From assembly GCA_003439945.1 (NCBI GenBank), contig QVRM01002488.1:1-64000 (forward strand): 64,000 nucleotides of DNA, written 5' to 3'. Made by a program: the position numbers and the translations under genes. The DNA comes from Dermanyssus gallinae (Eukaryota; Arthropoda; Arachnida; Mesostigmata; Dermanyssidae). The notes under the pieces were generated by a model. It searched no databases. It was not told the DNA's origin and saw only the letters and a program-made list of their open reading frames with translations. Shown here piece after piece: positions 51,213 through 64,000 of the stretch. Each line of letters opens with the position of its first letter. Position 1 is the first letter of the stretch.

Positions 51213-52553
51213 CAAAGCCAGCAATACTTCCATCAGCCCCACCTTCTCTCTCCTCCGCCTCCACCAACCAGCAGCGAGTGGGAGAGTGAGAGAGAGAGAC
51301 ATTGACGACAATACCCCCCAAAGACGCGGACCTGCACTAAAAGCAATGAGACAGTGATAACAGCCGGGGCGGCGACGAGAAACAGCTCATTCATTGTTTT
51401 TGGTCACGAGCCTGCCCTCAGTGGTACAACCAAACGCAAGTGTTGACGGGAGGCAGTCCGTTAACGAGCGCGTCTATGATGACCACTACGACGACGACAG
51501 CAACGAGAGTAACGACAACAACCTTATGGACGACCGGTCTCTCCCGGGCCTAGGTGCGCGCCCAACGGTGGCCCCAACAGATAAACACTCTACACTACAT
51601 ATGTATATCGAAAGCAAGCCAAGAAAGCAGATCGAGAAGAAAACCATGAGTAGCACCATAGTGACCGTTAACATAAATGACCGTTATTTAGTTAGTTACA
51701 GCGGTATACATCTATCTGCATGGCGGTCACCGAAACGATCTATACGGTGTGGTTACGTCGCCACCCATCGCAGGCAGGTGCCTTGATCAGGATCGGTAGA
51801 TAGAGCGTTGTAGCGTTCTGTGCCGAATTTCTTGTTTGTGTACGTGTAGTCTCTGTGTGCACTCGTGTATGACTCTGTTGGCACTGTCGTCACATGTGGA
51901 CATCCAATCTGTCAGTCTGCGGTGTGTTGGTCGGCGGTAATGCTACGTTGGTTATGCTCGAACGCGTCATAGACATCTTTGGTCGGAACGGATTCGGATG
52001 GGAGACGACATCCAGTAGAGGTGTCGAGAGACGCAGTAGAAAGAGAGTTGTGTAGAGTCTACAATCTGTCTATTGGGCGGGCGGGTGAGCCGGCGATAGA
52101 GCGCAGAGTACGGCCACACCCAAACGGCGCGTCGGCTGGTCGTATAGGAGTGTGTGGCAGCACCAATTCTAAAGTTGTATATATATATATATATATATAT
52201 ATGCTTTGCTTTCTCTTACGCCAAAACACATTTCGAGACGAGGAGGATCGCCTGTTAGAAAAAGTAAGCATTTACAGTCTTAAAGCTCGGCCCGTGGTGT
52301 TGATGTTGTGTCTTATGTTGCCGCCGCCGCTGCTGCTGTTGTCGTTGCGTGGGCCGGATATCAACTAGCATCGAACACCGCCTCTAGATGTATCTCTGTG
52401 CGATTCAGAGTGTTGCGTTTACACTGCCAATTCGCCGCATCTATGTATCGCATGCATATATGTATAAATCCTCTCTGCCGAAACCTCGCCCTTGCTCTTT
52501 TCGCTATGGTAGTGAGCATAACGTAACGCTGAGACGGAAAAGCTGCTGTTTCG

Positions 52554-52593
<40 letters not shown>

Positions 52594-52989
52594 TAAAGAG
52601 AGTATTGCTGCAAGAATATTATATATAAGTATTTTAGGAGAAGTCGTTTTCGTTGAGGGAAGTCGAGAAAACCCGTTAAAAATATCACTTCATCTATGGG
52701 GGGTGGTCAATGTGGCTGGCCGGGAATTACGTTATCAAATATGCGATTGCAAGAGAACGAATTGTTTAATTGAGAAACTGAACACAGCGCTATGTTTAGT
52801 AGAGCTTTGCTTCCGAAAGATGTCCAACAATGACCAGGATTAAACCTTTACGTTCAATGTGTAAAAACTTTGCCAATATGCACATAAACACGAAAAAAAG
52901 ACGAATCATTGGTACCAGATCGATTCGGTAAACGGATTTAAATTGAGTGTAGCTAAAAGTTTTACTTGCTTTATTAAGCGATTTACGCT
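51213..52989. other. No recognised gene
   Basis: (TA)n at 52177-52202 and (TA)n(GA)n at 52555-52594. Two + strand frames (51394-51786, 52388-52843) are open but match nothing I know. Confidence 0.35.
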
Positions 52990-53290
52990 TGTAATCCGTG
53001 AAGTAATTTGGAACTGTGCACTATTTTAAAAACTGCTCTAAACATTGTCCGCCAGCCAATATACACACTTTCTCATAGTTGCAGATACTTTGTTTAAATA
53101 TGTCAGACATCTTCTGAACGGTTTCAGCAGTGGCAAATATTCTGGCGACTAAATCCTGATCTCCTTGTTAGGTGGCCCCAAAAAAGAAGTTAAGACTCGA
53201 TAGGTCGGGCGATCGCAGCCGCTAAGCAATCTGCCAATTCGTCAATACTCAAAGGTAGCGTCTAGATGAGCCTACAGCGGCGTTTTGTTT
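52990..53290 (-). mobile_element. Mariner/IS630-superfamily transposase C-terminal remnant
   Basis: The minus strand encodes RSPDLSSLNFFFGAT (family pattern PPRSPDL..LDFFLWG, Trp missing through a frame change). It continues DQDLVARIFATAETVQKMSD and IFKQSICNYEKVCILAGGQC, like the RI..AC..I......V..S...R...CI...GG.FE tail of these transposases. Stops interrupt it. Confidence 0.55.
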
Positions 53291-54637
53291 CGCTTTCTTT
53301 ACGAAAAAATCGAATCGTGCGCCAACGTCAAAAGAATAACTAAAGATATTGAGGAACCGAAATATCAAAGTGCTTACGTAGACGTCACGCAAACAAACAG
53401 AGTCTGTTAGTGGCAAATCAATTTTAATATTAATGCAAGGTCAAGTTCCTTCCAATTGTAGAAGCAGGCTTCGGAAGACCATGCCGCCGGTGAGGAGCAT
53501 AGTCAATCCGCGTGGTGTATCAGCCCGTTCGCGCTGAATGCTCCACAACGTTTACACGCATAACAGTGGACAACAGCCTCGGAAAGCGGAAGAGATAATG
53601 TACCACTTAATCTTCTCGGCACGGTAGTAAGATTCCACTGAACAACTCAGGCGGCATTTCTAGATTGTCAAATCGGGTGCATGGATCGGGTGCATGGGTG
53701 CTGTTTTTGCTGCAGGTATACGCCTGACCCTTTTCACGGCCGAGATCTTCGTACCCAGCTGCTTGAGAGCAGTGATGATGGCTTCTCCGATAACCCCGAC
53801 GTCTCCATGGCCGTCGGACTACGTGCAAGCGCCCCAGCTCTTAACAGACGGCAAGCTTTCTATTCTCGGCAAAGTTCGCTATAACTCTGGCTGTCAGAAA
53901 CTGCGCGTTCACGGTACGTCAGGGCCAGCAAGTTCTACGCCTTAAAGGTAGGCCAAAATAGGCATTCCTCTAATTTTTACGGCATTAGCGTGAATACGCC
54001 TGGACCTATTTGACTATCAGCAGCTAGACTTAGAGATTATTTGCGGGCAAGAATTTGAGCCTACTGCAGCGCTGACTGAATGACGTCATTTTTGACAAAC
54101 GGTTGTCGATGCGGAACATCTCAGTACAAGCAACTAGTTCAACACTGAATACACAACCATGGTTTCAGTCAGTTGTTCACAGCTGCTGTGTTGATGTGCT
54201 TTAGTTGCGCTCCGCAATGCTTTAGTTTTGTTGGTGGTTCTGTAGCGTCTAGAAATTGATACTCAAATTGGACAGAGTGTAGTTCTTTGATTTTCCTGGA
54301 TACATTTCACAGTTGGTTTGGAACTGGTTTGGAAAACACGTTTTTCCAACTTCCAAAAGCGGACGTTCCGCGCTCCAGAACGACTGATCGATTACAGTTA
54401 AACAGAGTAGCGGTATGTAAGCACAAGCGAACTACCGTGCGGACGAACTCGTGTTCAAATCCCGGATTCTTTTTTTGCGGCCGCAAGATGCCAGTCGAAC
54501 GCATTCTGCCGCTAAAACGGCGCGGGACTGAACTATTGGTTCTACCGGCAATAACACCAGCCGACACGCGTGGGGCGGGCGACCGTACAGTTCGTGCTGG
54601 AGGAGAAAAACGCGCAGCGTAAAGCCCAATTGAAGGC
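53291..54637. other. No gene recognised
   Basis: A minus-strand frame around 53640-53900 (GEAIITALKQLGTKISAVKR) could belong to a LINE Gag but is not convincing. Confidence 0.3.
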
Positions 54638-55452
54638 GTGCGAAGAGTGAAAGTCGTGCGAGTGTCGCAAGATAATCCGCCTGGAACAAGCGTGGATGTA
54701 AAGGCTGAGGTTGGTAATGAACCTCAGATTGACGAGGAGTACTCTGACGACGACACAGGATTCATCACGATGGTTCGCGGTAGGAGGCCGCAGGCGCTGA
54801 AGTGTGTCGTCGTAGCAGTAATATTTTCTGCTGATGAAGACAAGATGCGGAATCATTTCAATGAAGTCTGCGACTGTATTGCTAACCACCTCAAGGGGAG
54901 TATTGAAGAGCCCCGTTTCACACAGGCCGGGGAGCTTATTATTGTTGTGGAAGCCGAAGAGGATATAGGCACCCTGCTTTCGCTGCAAGAGTTGGCTGGC
55001 ATTAAAGTATCTGCCCGGCTAAGTAAAGCGCGCTCTTCTGTGAAGGGTAAGATATCTGGTGTACACCCTCAGAAGCAACTATACTAGCTGCACTCAAGTC
55101 GACAGGAATAACCCAGGTGGATCGAGTTAAAAACCAAATACCCAAGAATAGCGTGTTGTCTACGACCAAATATATGATTTTAACGTTTGTGGGCAACCAT
55201 TTCCCGTCGAAAGTCCGCTTGCGTCTAAACCAGTGCCGAGATCCAATGCAGTGCTTTAAATGCTTCAGTATGGATCACTTTGCCGTCGATTGTAAGATTT
55301 CGATGCGAATATGTAGAAGGTGTGGTTTCCTGGAACATCTTAGAAGGAAATGCAAAGCTCAGGCTAGGTGTTGCTTATGCAATGGCGAGCACGAGGCTAC
55401 ATGGGGTTCTTGCCCCGCTAGGTTGAGAGCTGTTAAAGCGAGTTTCGCGTAA
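54638..55452 (+). pseudogene. LINE ORF1 (Gag-like), frameshifted
   Basis: Two frames, 54638-55087 and 55117-55452, together form a Gag-like protein. The first has an acidic N-terminus (DEEYSDDDTGFITMVRGRRP) and an RRM-like strand pattern. The second has TTKYMILTFVGNHFPSKVRL and three knuckles: CFKCFSMDHFAVDC, CRRCGFLEHLRRKC and CCLCNGEHEATWGSC. The frame shifts around 55090 with stops. It heads a decayed LINE that continues to about 58300. Confidence 0.8.
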
Positions 55453-58300
55453 CGGTATCGAGAAACAATCAAACGCGGCAGCCATGCCGCTTTGCGTCTT
55501 CGCCGCATACGTTCAAGCCCCCAAAGACTTTACGAACGCAGTTGGTCGTCTGTTGTAAACAACAGTATAAAGGTCTAACCTAAAAACGAATGATGAGAAG
55601 TCGATCTCGGAGCAAAGTCTACAAATAAGGTGGTGCCCTCAGCCTACATGGCTGCTCATCTAGCACAGGGTCTGCTAGACAGATCTAATAAAAGCAAAAA
55701 GTCGTCAATTAGACCATTTTAGTGGAACTGCGAGGGTATCAAATCGAGTTCACGATTACTTCCCTTAACGAAACATTTTAATGTGTTAATTGTTGCCGAG
55801 ACCTGAGTCATCGAGCCTACGGTAATCTCCAATTGGCGTGTAGCGGAATGTCTTGGTGCCCAGTCAGGGAGACCAGGTCGAACAAGTGGAGGTACTGATG
55901 TGGGTTGTATCTACAGCTGATGACACGACATTTATCGCGCCGCAAGGACAGGCGACAATGGATGTATTTGCTACACAAGCTGACCCGCGTAACGTGAAAT
56001 ATGGACGAATACAATGGGACACCCTGTTGTTTTGTATAGAGAGGCATTTTCCGGTGGCAATTGAGATATCCATTAAGTGAAGAATATTTTACTTGACCCG
56101 CAAATTTTTCACGGTAAGCAACCTTCGTTGAGCCGCACCCTTAACATCATGCAACTGACGCCGTTTCTCAAAGTGTTGTTTCTATTTCAGCTCTGATCGG
56201 CGTGAAGTCATATGCCTGCAGGCTCCGTAGTGACATTACCGGTAGCACCCGACCAAAATGAGCTCGTAGTAGAATTGTCCCATGGTGCAATCAGCAGTGC
56301 CGCTCCTGCAAACACTACATGGTGCCAGCATACATCCTAGCTCGTATACGCCCTGAGATAACGCCCTTTTACACTCGACTAAGCTGCGATTATAAGAAAG
56401 TGGTAATAATAAGTAAGTGAATAACGCTACAAAAAAGCATGAAGAGTGAAGTGAGTACAAGCTACTGGTCGAGGCATTAATCACGACACAAATGATTGCG
56501 TGCTCATAACACGCCCACTGCATGGTCGAATTCAGCCTGAAAAGGTAGACGAGCACGTCCGGAAAATGTTTGGCGGTGCGGGTACCAATTCCGAGCGGTG
56601 TCCTTAGATTAGATAGAGCCAGCGAGTCAGAAGCTCGCAGGCCCGTTCCTCCAGCAGTTCGACGAGAATGCCGCAATGCAAACGTGCATGTGTAAGACCT
56701 GTGAACATCTTCGGCAGGCCACTTTGCTTGTGCCGGTTCAGGTTTCTTAGAAGTGTTAAGAACTTCCGAGATCCGTTGAATGGAGGACAGTCCATTAGTA
56801 TCATGCGAATGGAACAGAGCCGCTGTCCATCGTTACCGGGAATAGCAAATCGTAAATTAAGGGAGTTATCTATTCGCTGGCTCGTGGACCTCAAAGCGGC
56901 CATTGATACGGACCTCGCATAATAGACGAACTGGGTTGCTTGAACACGCGCCGATTGGGTCTGACAATCGGTGTTGTTTAAAGTCATAATACTTAGTAGC
57001 CCGTTGTTCTCAATGTTGGTAAGCAATCACCTAACGGAAATACAATGTCGGCATTCACAGGTAGAAACGCTTATGTATTCCGATAATTTAGTATTATTCT
57101 TCCAAGGTCACTTTCACTTGCCGCAGTCGCTTGTAACACTACACCGCTATATCGAACACAACATACTGGATATATTTATGAGAAGTTTAAAGCAATAAAA
57201 TTTCGACGAGGAGAAAAAACTAGTCAAAAGCGATGTGTTACTCAGTAATCTACCGTCATATATGGTCACCACTCCATTTTTACATAATTCTCTACGTCGA
57301 TGATCTTGTGGCATATAGTAGAGTGTTCATGGATCGACAAATATGTCCGAGGATGCCGGAGACATATAACGAGCACAACGGGTTAACGATTACCGTGTTG
57401 AAAAAAAGTCTATCAATTTAAAATCAGAAAGCTTCCAAGGGACAGTGATAGGTTTAGCTGAGGTGGTACTCCTGTAGAATTTGTCTCGAAGTTTACTTAT
57501 CTGGGTGTTAAGCTAACACCAAATAACATATCGTTCTCTGCTCACATATCTTATCAAGTTAATAATAGCACTATCACCATGACTTCAATCCCGGCGCTAC
57601 AGAAGCCCTCATTGAAGACAGCTTTAATGCTGCTAAACGTGAAGGTTGTCCTGAATGACATCATATGACATCACTACTAATTCGGGAATTCCTATTCGCT
57701 CAGCAGAAAAACGCTCTCGGCACGGTAATGCAACACTCTTCGAGAGAGTTTTGAGCCTCCTAAGAAACGCTCGTAACAGGCTAACTTAGTCAGTCGAAAA
57801 CCTTGAATAGAAGATCGAAATATTTTTCAGCTCTCGCCTGCGCCTTTACTGCAAAAGCTTTGTAAGAATCTCGAGCAGGAGATGAGAGAAGTATCAGAAA
57901 CCTTCTACATGAGGCCGGCAATGTTGGACTAGTGCATGGATGGAACCGTTCTTCGAGCTGCACAACGTGTTCACCCGCTTCTCCCTCCACGGGTTCCATC
58001 ACAAACTGTGTCATCAGACCCGTTAGTACCGCAACTCTTGAGATGAGTGTCGTTGTATATTTTGCTGTCTTAATTGCACCAAATATCACCTTGAGACATG
58101 TACGTCAGCGCCAGCTCTTTAAGTGCTGGATCGGCGATATTTTCCAGAAAACGCATATACAACATATTCTATATGTGTTTAAGATTAACAAAAACGAACG
58201 CGGAAGACATCGTGAACACGTGTATTATACTTTGAGCTGTGTAACAATACCGAAAAGCGATGCAATATTAAATCTAGTAAGATTTAGTACTGAGTAAGGC
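54638..58300 (+). mobile_element. Decayed jockey/I-like LINE, Gag to C-terminus
   Basis: After the Gag come an endonuclease start (WNCEGIKSSSRLLPLTKHFN, VLIVAET; about 55725-55800) and degenerate middle parts. RT motif A follows (LVDLKAAIDTD, 56890), then motif C (LMYSDNLVLFFQGHFHLPQS, 57070), whose sequence matches the 8131-9640 element (LMYADDLVLYSRSRFHLQQS). A second motif C appears at 57280 (YVDDLVAYS). Then come FVSKFTYLGVKLTPNN (57480) and a C-terminal Cys/His stretch around FSLHGFHHKLC (57985). Many stops are present. Confidence 0.7.
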
Positions 58301-58439
58301 CCCCGACCGGGCTAGACTTTCTTGCTAGCTCAATAAGCACCACTTGGGGAGGGACGGGATTAAGGAAACATATACCAATGAAGATGGCGATATTTCTTAG
58401 GACAAGCAAAGGTCGTCGAGCAAGAGTCGCCAGCAGATT

Positions 58440-58990
58440 AAAGCGAGCGTGATCTAATAAATCTGCTTAGTAGCGCGATATGTGATAGAAGCGAGAGGAA
58501 AGGGAGACATTGGTTTAATAAGCGGTGCAGAGTAACAAAGATTGCAAAATTGACGAGGCAGTGCCTTGAAAACAATTCCGTAAAGAGTTGTAAGAAGAAT
58601 GATTGAAAGGGCATATTACGAAAAGCGAGGACGTCAGCTATTACCTCAGGCATCAAAACACCCGTGCAAATGGTTGTCGCGCCCTGTGTGTAACATTATC
58701 TGTGGAAACAAGATAAGTGCTAGAGCACTTTGAAGGGATTTTGTCGGGAAAAGCGCACTATCCTGAAGGAGAAAATTGGTATGAGAGACCAGATGGCAGA
58801 TAAGGTAGATAATGGGTGACGAAGTGCATTTAATCGCACCAATTAGGAAGGCACATGCAAACGATTTAATACGAAAGGAACACTTTGTGGATGCACCAAT
58901 ACTTGCTCTATGTAGGCAGGCCTTACTTGATGAATGTTTGAAATCAGGGAGTATTCCAGGTGTTTAGTGCAAGGCAATATCACTGGAAGA
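58440..58990 (+). mobile_element. R1-like LINE fragment (region before the RT core)
   Basis: Frames with RRMIERAYYEKRGRQLL and QASKHPCKWLSRPVCNIICG resemble the linker between endonuclease and RT in R1-type elements. They are followed by APILALCRQALLDECLKSGS then IPG, the N-terminal RT segment (L..I.N.CL..G.FP). Heavily decayed. Confidence 0.5.
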
Positions 58991-58994
58991 AATC

Positions 58995-59600
58995 CTAAAG
59001 ACGTAAGGCGGCATAGCAATATAGAATAATATTTAGTGTATTATTTATTGTAATCAGTAAAGCATTGTTCCGCCTTCCTTGTCCAATCCGACGGGTTACA
59101 GGACACTCGAGAGAGTCGACTAACACCTTAATAGCCAGGCAGAACAGAACGATGAAGTCCATGCCTGCTGCTGAGCTACGGAAAATCGTTTTTATGGCAG
59201 ACCAAACATTCTTGCCTGATGTGGTTGATGGCAAGGGCACGTGAGGAGGGCGAGGCCATGACAGAAGTGAGGGCGCAAAGTGGTGCTTATCCAGCAGCAC
59301 AGCTATCTCGCTAGGCTTCTGCGGTAGCGTGTCTTCTGAGATCAAGACCCTAGCCGCCGAAGAAACATCGCTTTCCAGGAGCTTGATAATAGCTAGATGG
59401 GCCGTCCGCTGCCGGGAGTGTTGGTTTGGGGCAAGGCAAACCGTCTTCCATCAGTGAAATCGCGTAGGTTCTTCCGGACGATAACCGCCGATGAGCGGTC
59501 ATTTGCTCCATCACCGGGGAGGCGGAGGATGACTAAAGAGATAGAGAGAGAAAGAGCAATGTTTATAAGTTACTTTCGGGAACAATAGCAACTATGTATT
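58995..59600 (-). mobile_element. Decayed relative of the RLE LINE, internally deleted
   Basis: The minus-strand frames RLPGDGANDRSSAVIVRKNL then RDF, DTLPQKPSEIAVLLDKHHFA, WSAIKTIFRSSAAGMDF and LFCLAIKVLVDSLECP match successive ORF2 segments of the 23-28 kb element ([47 protein letters not shown]). RT motifs 1 to B between GMDF and LFCLAIK are deleted. Confidence 0.8.
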
Positions 59601-61857
59601 TTTAGAAGACAGAGAAGAAACGCCCGGAGAAATAACATAGGTTTGAAAAGAGATGGCCGACGTATACGGCACTACGGCTGCTGCTTGAAGACGTGTGCCA
59701 ATTGGTGTTTTATCTTAAATGCGGTTTTCATGGATATTAGAGCTTTTTAAACTGGGACAGAAGGACAATATAGTGGTAAATCTAACTGAGGAAAGGGCAC
59801 TTATTATTAACATTTTAGGGACAACACATTTCATTTAGGGAACGGGCTGACAATAGCAAGAGTGGTGAATCAAACACCTGAGGTGTTCGAGAATGAAGAA
59901 ACAAGAGAAAATTGCAGTAATTTAACTTTGAAGAGGTGATCAATTAGGGAACGATGATACATTTGAATTACAGAAAATTATGGTTGCGTTTGTAAACAAC
60001 TTTATGCAGAAACAGAACTGTAAAGGTTCTTGAGAGGTATGGACAGAGGAACCTTCGGTACGGTAAGTCGAACACAGCATTTAAAACATATATAAGGCAG
60101 TGAGAGGTAAAACTAGAGGAGATAGATCGCGCTATTTAGAAAGCTAGGACGACGGGAGGTGATACTTGGCGGAAAACAGGAAGAAGGATTAGGCACTTAG
60201 AAACGGCGTTTTACGCATGACTTTCATCACATTTTGAATCAAATGGACGATCTTTACAAACTTCACGGTTGCCCTACTTTTTGCAGTTTAGAATACAACA
60301 GAAAGGCCTGTATTTATTACCCAAATAAAGGGTGGGACAAGATTGGTTGCAGAAAAGATTGCAAAGTCGCCTTGTTGAGCGAGTCTTTGGCTACACGTCA
60401 GGCAAACATGCTATAACAACACATTGTTAAGACTAGATATATAGGGCTAACTGCAACGGCCTTTCACGGGTACCATCTTTAACTGAGAATTGCAGTTGGA
60501 GACTGTGTGCAAACTTAGCTACTTGACCTCCTGCGGCATGCACACATTCATACTCTGAAGCAAACAATCATCTTGCAGACCACCTCTCCGTTGATGGGGT
60601 GTACAAAATTGGCCCAAGCATGCACTGTAGTTTAAGGTAACTTTTTGTCACATTAAAAACAGATTGTTAGTGCTGAAGCGCTGTAGTTCCCTCAGTCATT
60701 CTAGGCATGCAAGGACGTTACCTACCTGCCGAGCGAGTAAATGCGGGTATACCAGCGATAATTGCGCTATCCAAGAAAAACTACAACTGCTAATGGTATG
60801 GTTACTGTTTCTCTTATTATTACGGGTGCTGTTTTTAGTCCCGTTATTAGGGTCCGTCAAGTGTCACTCGTCGAACTGGTGGTGATGGTAATGTTGTTGT
60901 TGTTAATGTTTTTGCTGCTGCTGGTATTGCAGCCGTGTGCAAGCGTTGTTGTACGAGTTGTGAATGACCACAATACCGCCCGGACAGCGTAACGTGCTGA
61001 TAATATTCGATTGGGCGACTACAATAGGCGACCAATCGCGGCGACAGCTCCTGCAGCAGCAACACCAACAGACGCATCGGTACTGTTAGTGCTTTCGGCA
61101 TTGTCGAACACCAAACACAATGCTTTCAGCATTGTTGAGCAACAAACACAACAACGGATGCTCATCTTGTTTAGACTAGAGAAAAAATCACTAAGTTCTT
61201 ACCACCTCGACGTAAAATACCCGATGCGCATCGGTACTACTTGATGGGTAACTAGCGTCGATTGACATAATAATAACACGATATATATATATATATATAT
61301 ATAGTTGAGTCTTAGAATGCTGACATGATTGCCTATGTAAATCAATGTGCCAATGTAAAAAAATACTATAGTATAGTGTGTGTTTATCCTGGCGCGCCCC
61401 GAGCATTTCTATTTGGACAGCACGGTGTCACCCGGTCGAACGAGGCGAGTAATTTCAGCGGATATATAGAATAGAAAACACCTCCGTAGGAACTTGACCT
61501 AAGTGAGCCCTTATGTTGGGTGAAAAACATTCGCTTCTTAAGGTACACGTAAAAATGGGGCGGGCAGATTGATAAATCGATCTTGCCACGCAAATACATG
61601 ATTGGCTTGCTCTGTGCGCGCAACGGTCCTTGATTGTAGATTTAAACTATATTTGAACAGCATACAACTTCTTAGGCCTCTCGATCTGATGTCAAAGATG
61701 TAGTTGGTGATGTTGACCCGCTGTCTATCTGTATTTTTATCTAAGATAAGTCGCCGTTCCTTTCATGCTTTGGAAGTTTAACAACGGGAGCAATATGTAT
61801 GTCGGGCGTACTGTTGGAGCACATCTATGTATATATATATATATATATGCTGGGAAT
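59601..61857. other. No gene recognised
   Basis: Contains TTG/CAG tracts near 60890-60930 and (TA)n at 61281-61303 and 61829-61849. A frame near 60110-60240 (EEIDRAI, then TGGDTWRKTGRRIRHLETAF) may be further LINE debris but is not assignable. Confidence 0.35.
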
Positions 61858-62410
61858 TGGTATGATCCCTGATGTAAAATTCCTAGGACAAGACAGGACA
61901 ATGTAGAGAGGTGGCACTGAAAGCGACGAGAAGGTGTAATTGGATTCTCAGATCCTTTGTTGTCTAAGAGATGCTGAATTGTATATGTAACGATTTAATA
62001 TCTATGTCAAACCAGTACTGACGTATGCATCCCCTGCATGGTTCCAAGCAACGAAAAGCATCGACAATTATTGCAGAACGTTTTAAAGAATTTTTTGGAT
62101 AAAATTGCATTTCGTTGCGGTGTGCCACGAAAGGACAGACACGTAGAGGACATAGTTGATGTTTTTAAAGAACTGGACCAAAAATGCTTACAAAAGGTCA
62201 TACAAATTGAAGAATTATGTTGTCGAATGTTCAACTGTAGACATTCGCGTACGCGATCTAAGGTTCGCTACAAACCGAAATGCATAGCGAAAAAGGAAAT
62301 TGTAATGTCCCTGTTTCCTTGGAGAGCAACCCAAACCTATGCATGAATGTTGTGATTTTTTGTAATATACATTTCCCTTTATTGTAAATAAAGCGCGTAT
62401 TATGAATGGG

Positions 62411-62412
<2 letters not shown>
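61858..62412 (+). mobile_element. LINE ORF2 C-terminal remnant
   Basis: Frames include DVKFLGQD (a KFLG strand), YVKPVLTYASPAWFQATKSI (the typical thumb segment with TYASPAW) and LLQNVLKNFLDKIAFRCGVP. An open frame runs to a stop at 62346, followed by AATAAA near 62388. It is 5'-truncated and flanked on the 3' side by (TA)n. Confidence 0.65.

Positions 62413-62413
<1 letters not shown>

Positions 62414-62480
<67 letters not shown>
62414..62480 (+). repeat. (TA)n microsatellite at a LINE 3' end
   Basis: About 67 bases of TA immediately following the LINE remnant's poly(A)-signal region. Confidence 0.95.
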
Positions 62481-62484
<4 letters not shown>

Positions 62485-64000
62485 AGAGAGCAGTTTAACA
62501 CTGTTAGTCTTTGTTAAAATACCTGCGGTGGAATTGCTTAGCGTTTTAAATTACTTTCACCAGCATCCCTACGATTTGCGTAGAGACAGCCATTTAATAC
62601 AAGCATCACGTATCGCCCTCACGGCTTGCCTCGATTCCTGGCCATGGCCACACGCCGCACACACAGACAGACCTTCATCAGACATCGACCTTTTAAATGG
62701 CCATTGGCCAATTTCGTAGAAACAGAACACGAGGAAAAACAACGATGGGTTCAATGGAATCCAGCCTTAAGTACGAATCACTGGCGGCAATCGTCGCCGG
62801 AAATTGATACTTGATAATAGTGACCAGAAATTGCTTTTTATGCCGATCGACTGCACGAAGAATATCACTTCAACTTCAATGTCACTGATTTAGAAGAAGT
62901 TACTTTATCAGCAGAAGTTTCTTATTTCTTTATTTTGACACTTTAGAAGCGGATCCTGGAGCATGCAAGTCAGAAGATGTCGTCTTCCGGAAACTGTTTA
63001 AATCTCGCTAGGCGTCTAATGGTGTATTTAAGCCCTCATTATGGCAACCATTGCTTTCTCTACTAAATCATACGCCCTTGACAAATGGCGAGGGAGTAGA
63101 CCGCAATCAATTTTCGTGTAAAAATGATTTCCATCACTGTTATCGATTGTCCCACAGTGATTATGTTATGTAGAGGTTTTATTTGGCTCCTACGATTGTT
63201 CATTCGCACATTAAAGAAGCGATCAATAGAACCCGAACTCATAGACTATAACAGTAACCGTGTATCATTGTTTCCACAAAAATTTTACAGCAACTGGAGG
63301 TTAACAGCACTCGGCTCAAATCCTTTTCAGAAATCTTCTCAGATCACCCTTAATCGTACCTATGTGTTTGCACAAGTATGGGCTATAGAAGGGTGAGCAC
63401 TACGAAAATCAAGATAGCACATATGATTTTTACAGACTTCATTGCGTAATCGGGATGCCTATGACATTGTTGGTTAATAGAAAGGAATATGCATTTACGC
63501 ACATGTCGTTATATCGGGCAGAGTGGGACTTACCACCAGTGATTGTTGGCAGTTAACACCCCACAGGTCTATTACCGTAACGTGTCATTATGGCGAATTA
63601 TGTGAATAGCCAAACTTTGTGTATTTTTCTGTTTGCATGCACAGACGCGAGTAATGCAAATTAAGGAAACTGCTTCAAGCCTCGAGGGTCCGCGTCCAAG
63701 AAGTAGGAGTACATCAGGTGTATTCTGCTCATCGGCAGCGCACACCGCTGTGGTTTGAGCCTGCTTGTCATATGCGAAAAGTATTGTGGCCAATTAGCTA
63801 TAGCGTAAGTGAAGGCAAGTAATACGAGGGTGTGGTTTAAAGTCCCCACTGAGGGTTTGTGCCCGCCCAACCTTAGGCCAGCCATGACGCTCTTTGTATG
63901 CGGCCAGCCTATCCCAATTGAAGCAGGCCACTCTAGCGGATAAGGGTGTCCTTGCGTGTCACGGTGCGGGCTTTTTTGATCTCCTTACGAGTGTTGTGGG
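62481..64000. other. No gene recognised
   Basis: Mixed-sequence DNA. The + strand frame at 63124-63396 and the minus frames near 63570-63885 are not recognised. Confidence 0.35.

Noticed and set aside
51394..51786. 130-codon + strand frame (starts MFLVTSLPSVVQPN)
   Set aside because: Open but with no recognised domain, no clear promoter or splice context, and triplet-repeat-rich surroundings.
54542..54988. 148-codon minus-strand frame
   Set aside because: Shadow of the LINE Gag on the + strand.

Overview
This window is eukaryotic nuclear DNA. It has spliced genes with short exons and GT-AG (once GC-AG) introns, very abundant (TA)n, (TAA)n and (CAA)n microsatellites, and many decayed non-LTR retrotransposons and mariner-like remnants. 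The two host genes and the mix of elements suggest an arthropod, perhaps a chelicerate or mite. That placement is inference and cannot be settled from the sequence alone.

Two complete host protein-coding genes could be rebuilt exon by exon. On the + strand, nine exons between 13789 and 29495 join to a 332-residue MAP kinase kinase of the MKK3/MKK6 (licorne) type, the activator of p38. On the - strand, six exons between 38929 and 33913 join to a 202-residue Rho-family GTPase ending in a CILL prenylation box. The genes converge tail to tail across about 3-4 kb that holds a mariner remnant and a long (TA)n array.

The most notable mobile element sits in MKK intron 6 in antisense orientation (23049-28164). 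It is an apparently intact two-ORF non-LTR retrotransposon. ORF1 is a Gag-like protein with three zinc knuckles. ORF2 carries a C2H2 finger, a reverse transcriptase, a CCHC knuckle and a C-terminal restriction-like endonuclease (RLE). The ORFs meet at a TAATG stop/start overlap, and the insertion is flanked by a target-site duplication next to the splice acceptor. Decayed relatives of this family lie at 14590-16080, 19380-19680, 20910-21190 and 58995-59600.

Layout: 1-6.3 kb, microsatellite-rich DNA with no recognised gene. 7-11.2 kb, nested and decayed R1-like and jockey/I-like LINEs. 11.9-13.8 kb, GC-rich and triplet-rich leader of the MKK gene. 13.8-29.5 kb, MKK gene with element-filled introns. 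30.8-33.9 kb, intergenic. 33.9-39.0 kb, Rho GTPase gene. 39-52.9 kb, mostly microsatellites, one LINE tail and one foldback element. 53-62.4 kb, transposase and LINE remnants, including a long decayed copy with its own Gag. 62.5-64 kb, nothing recognised.
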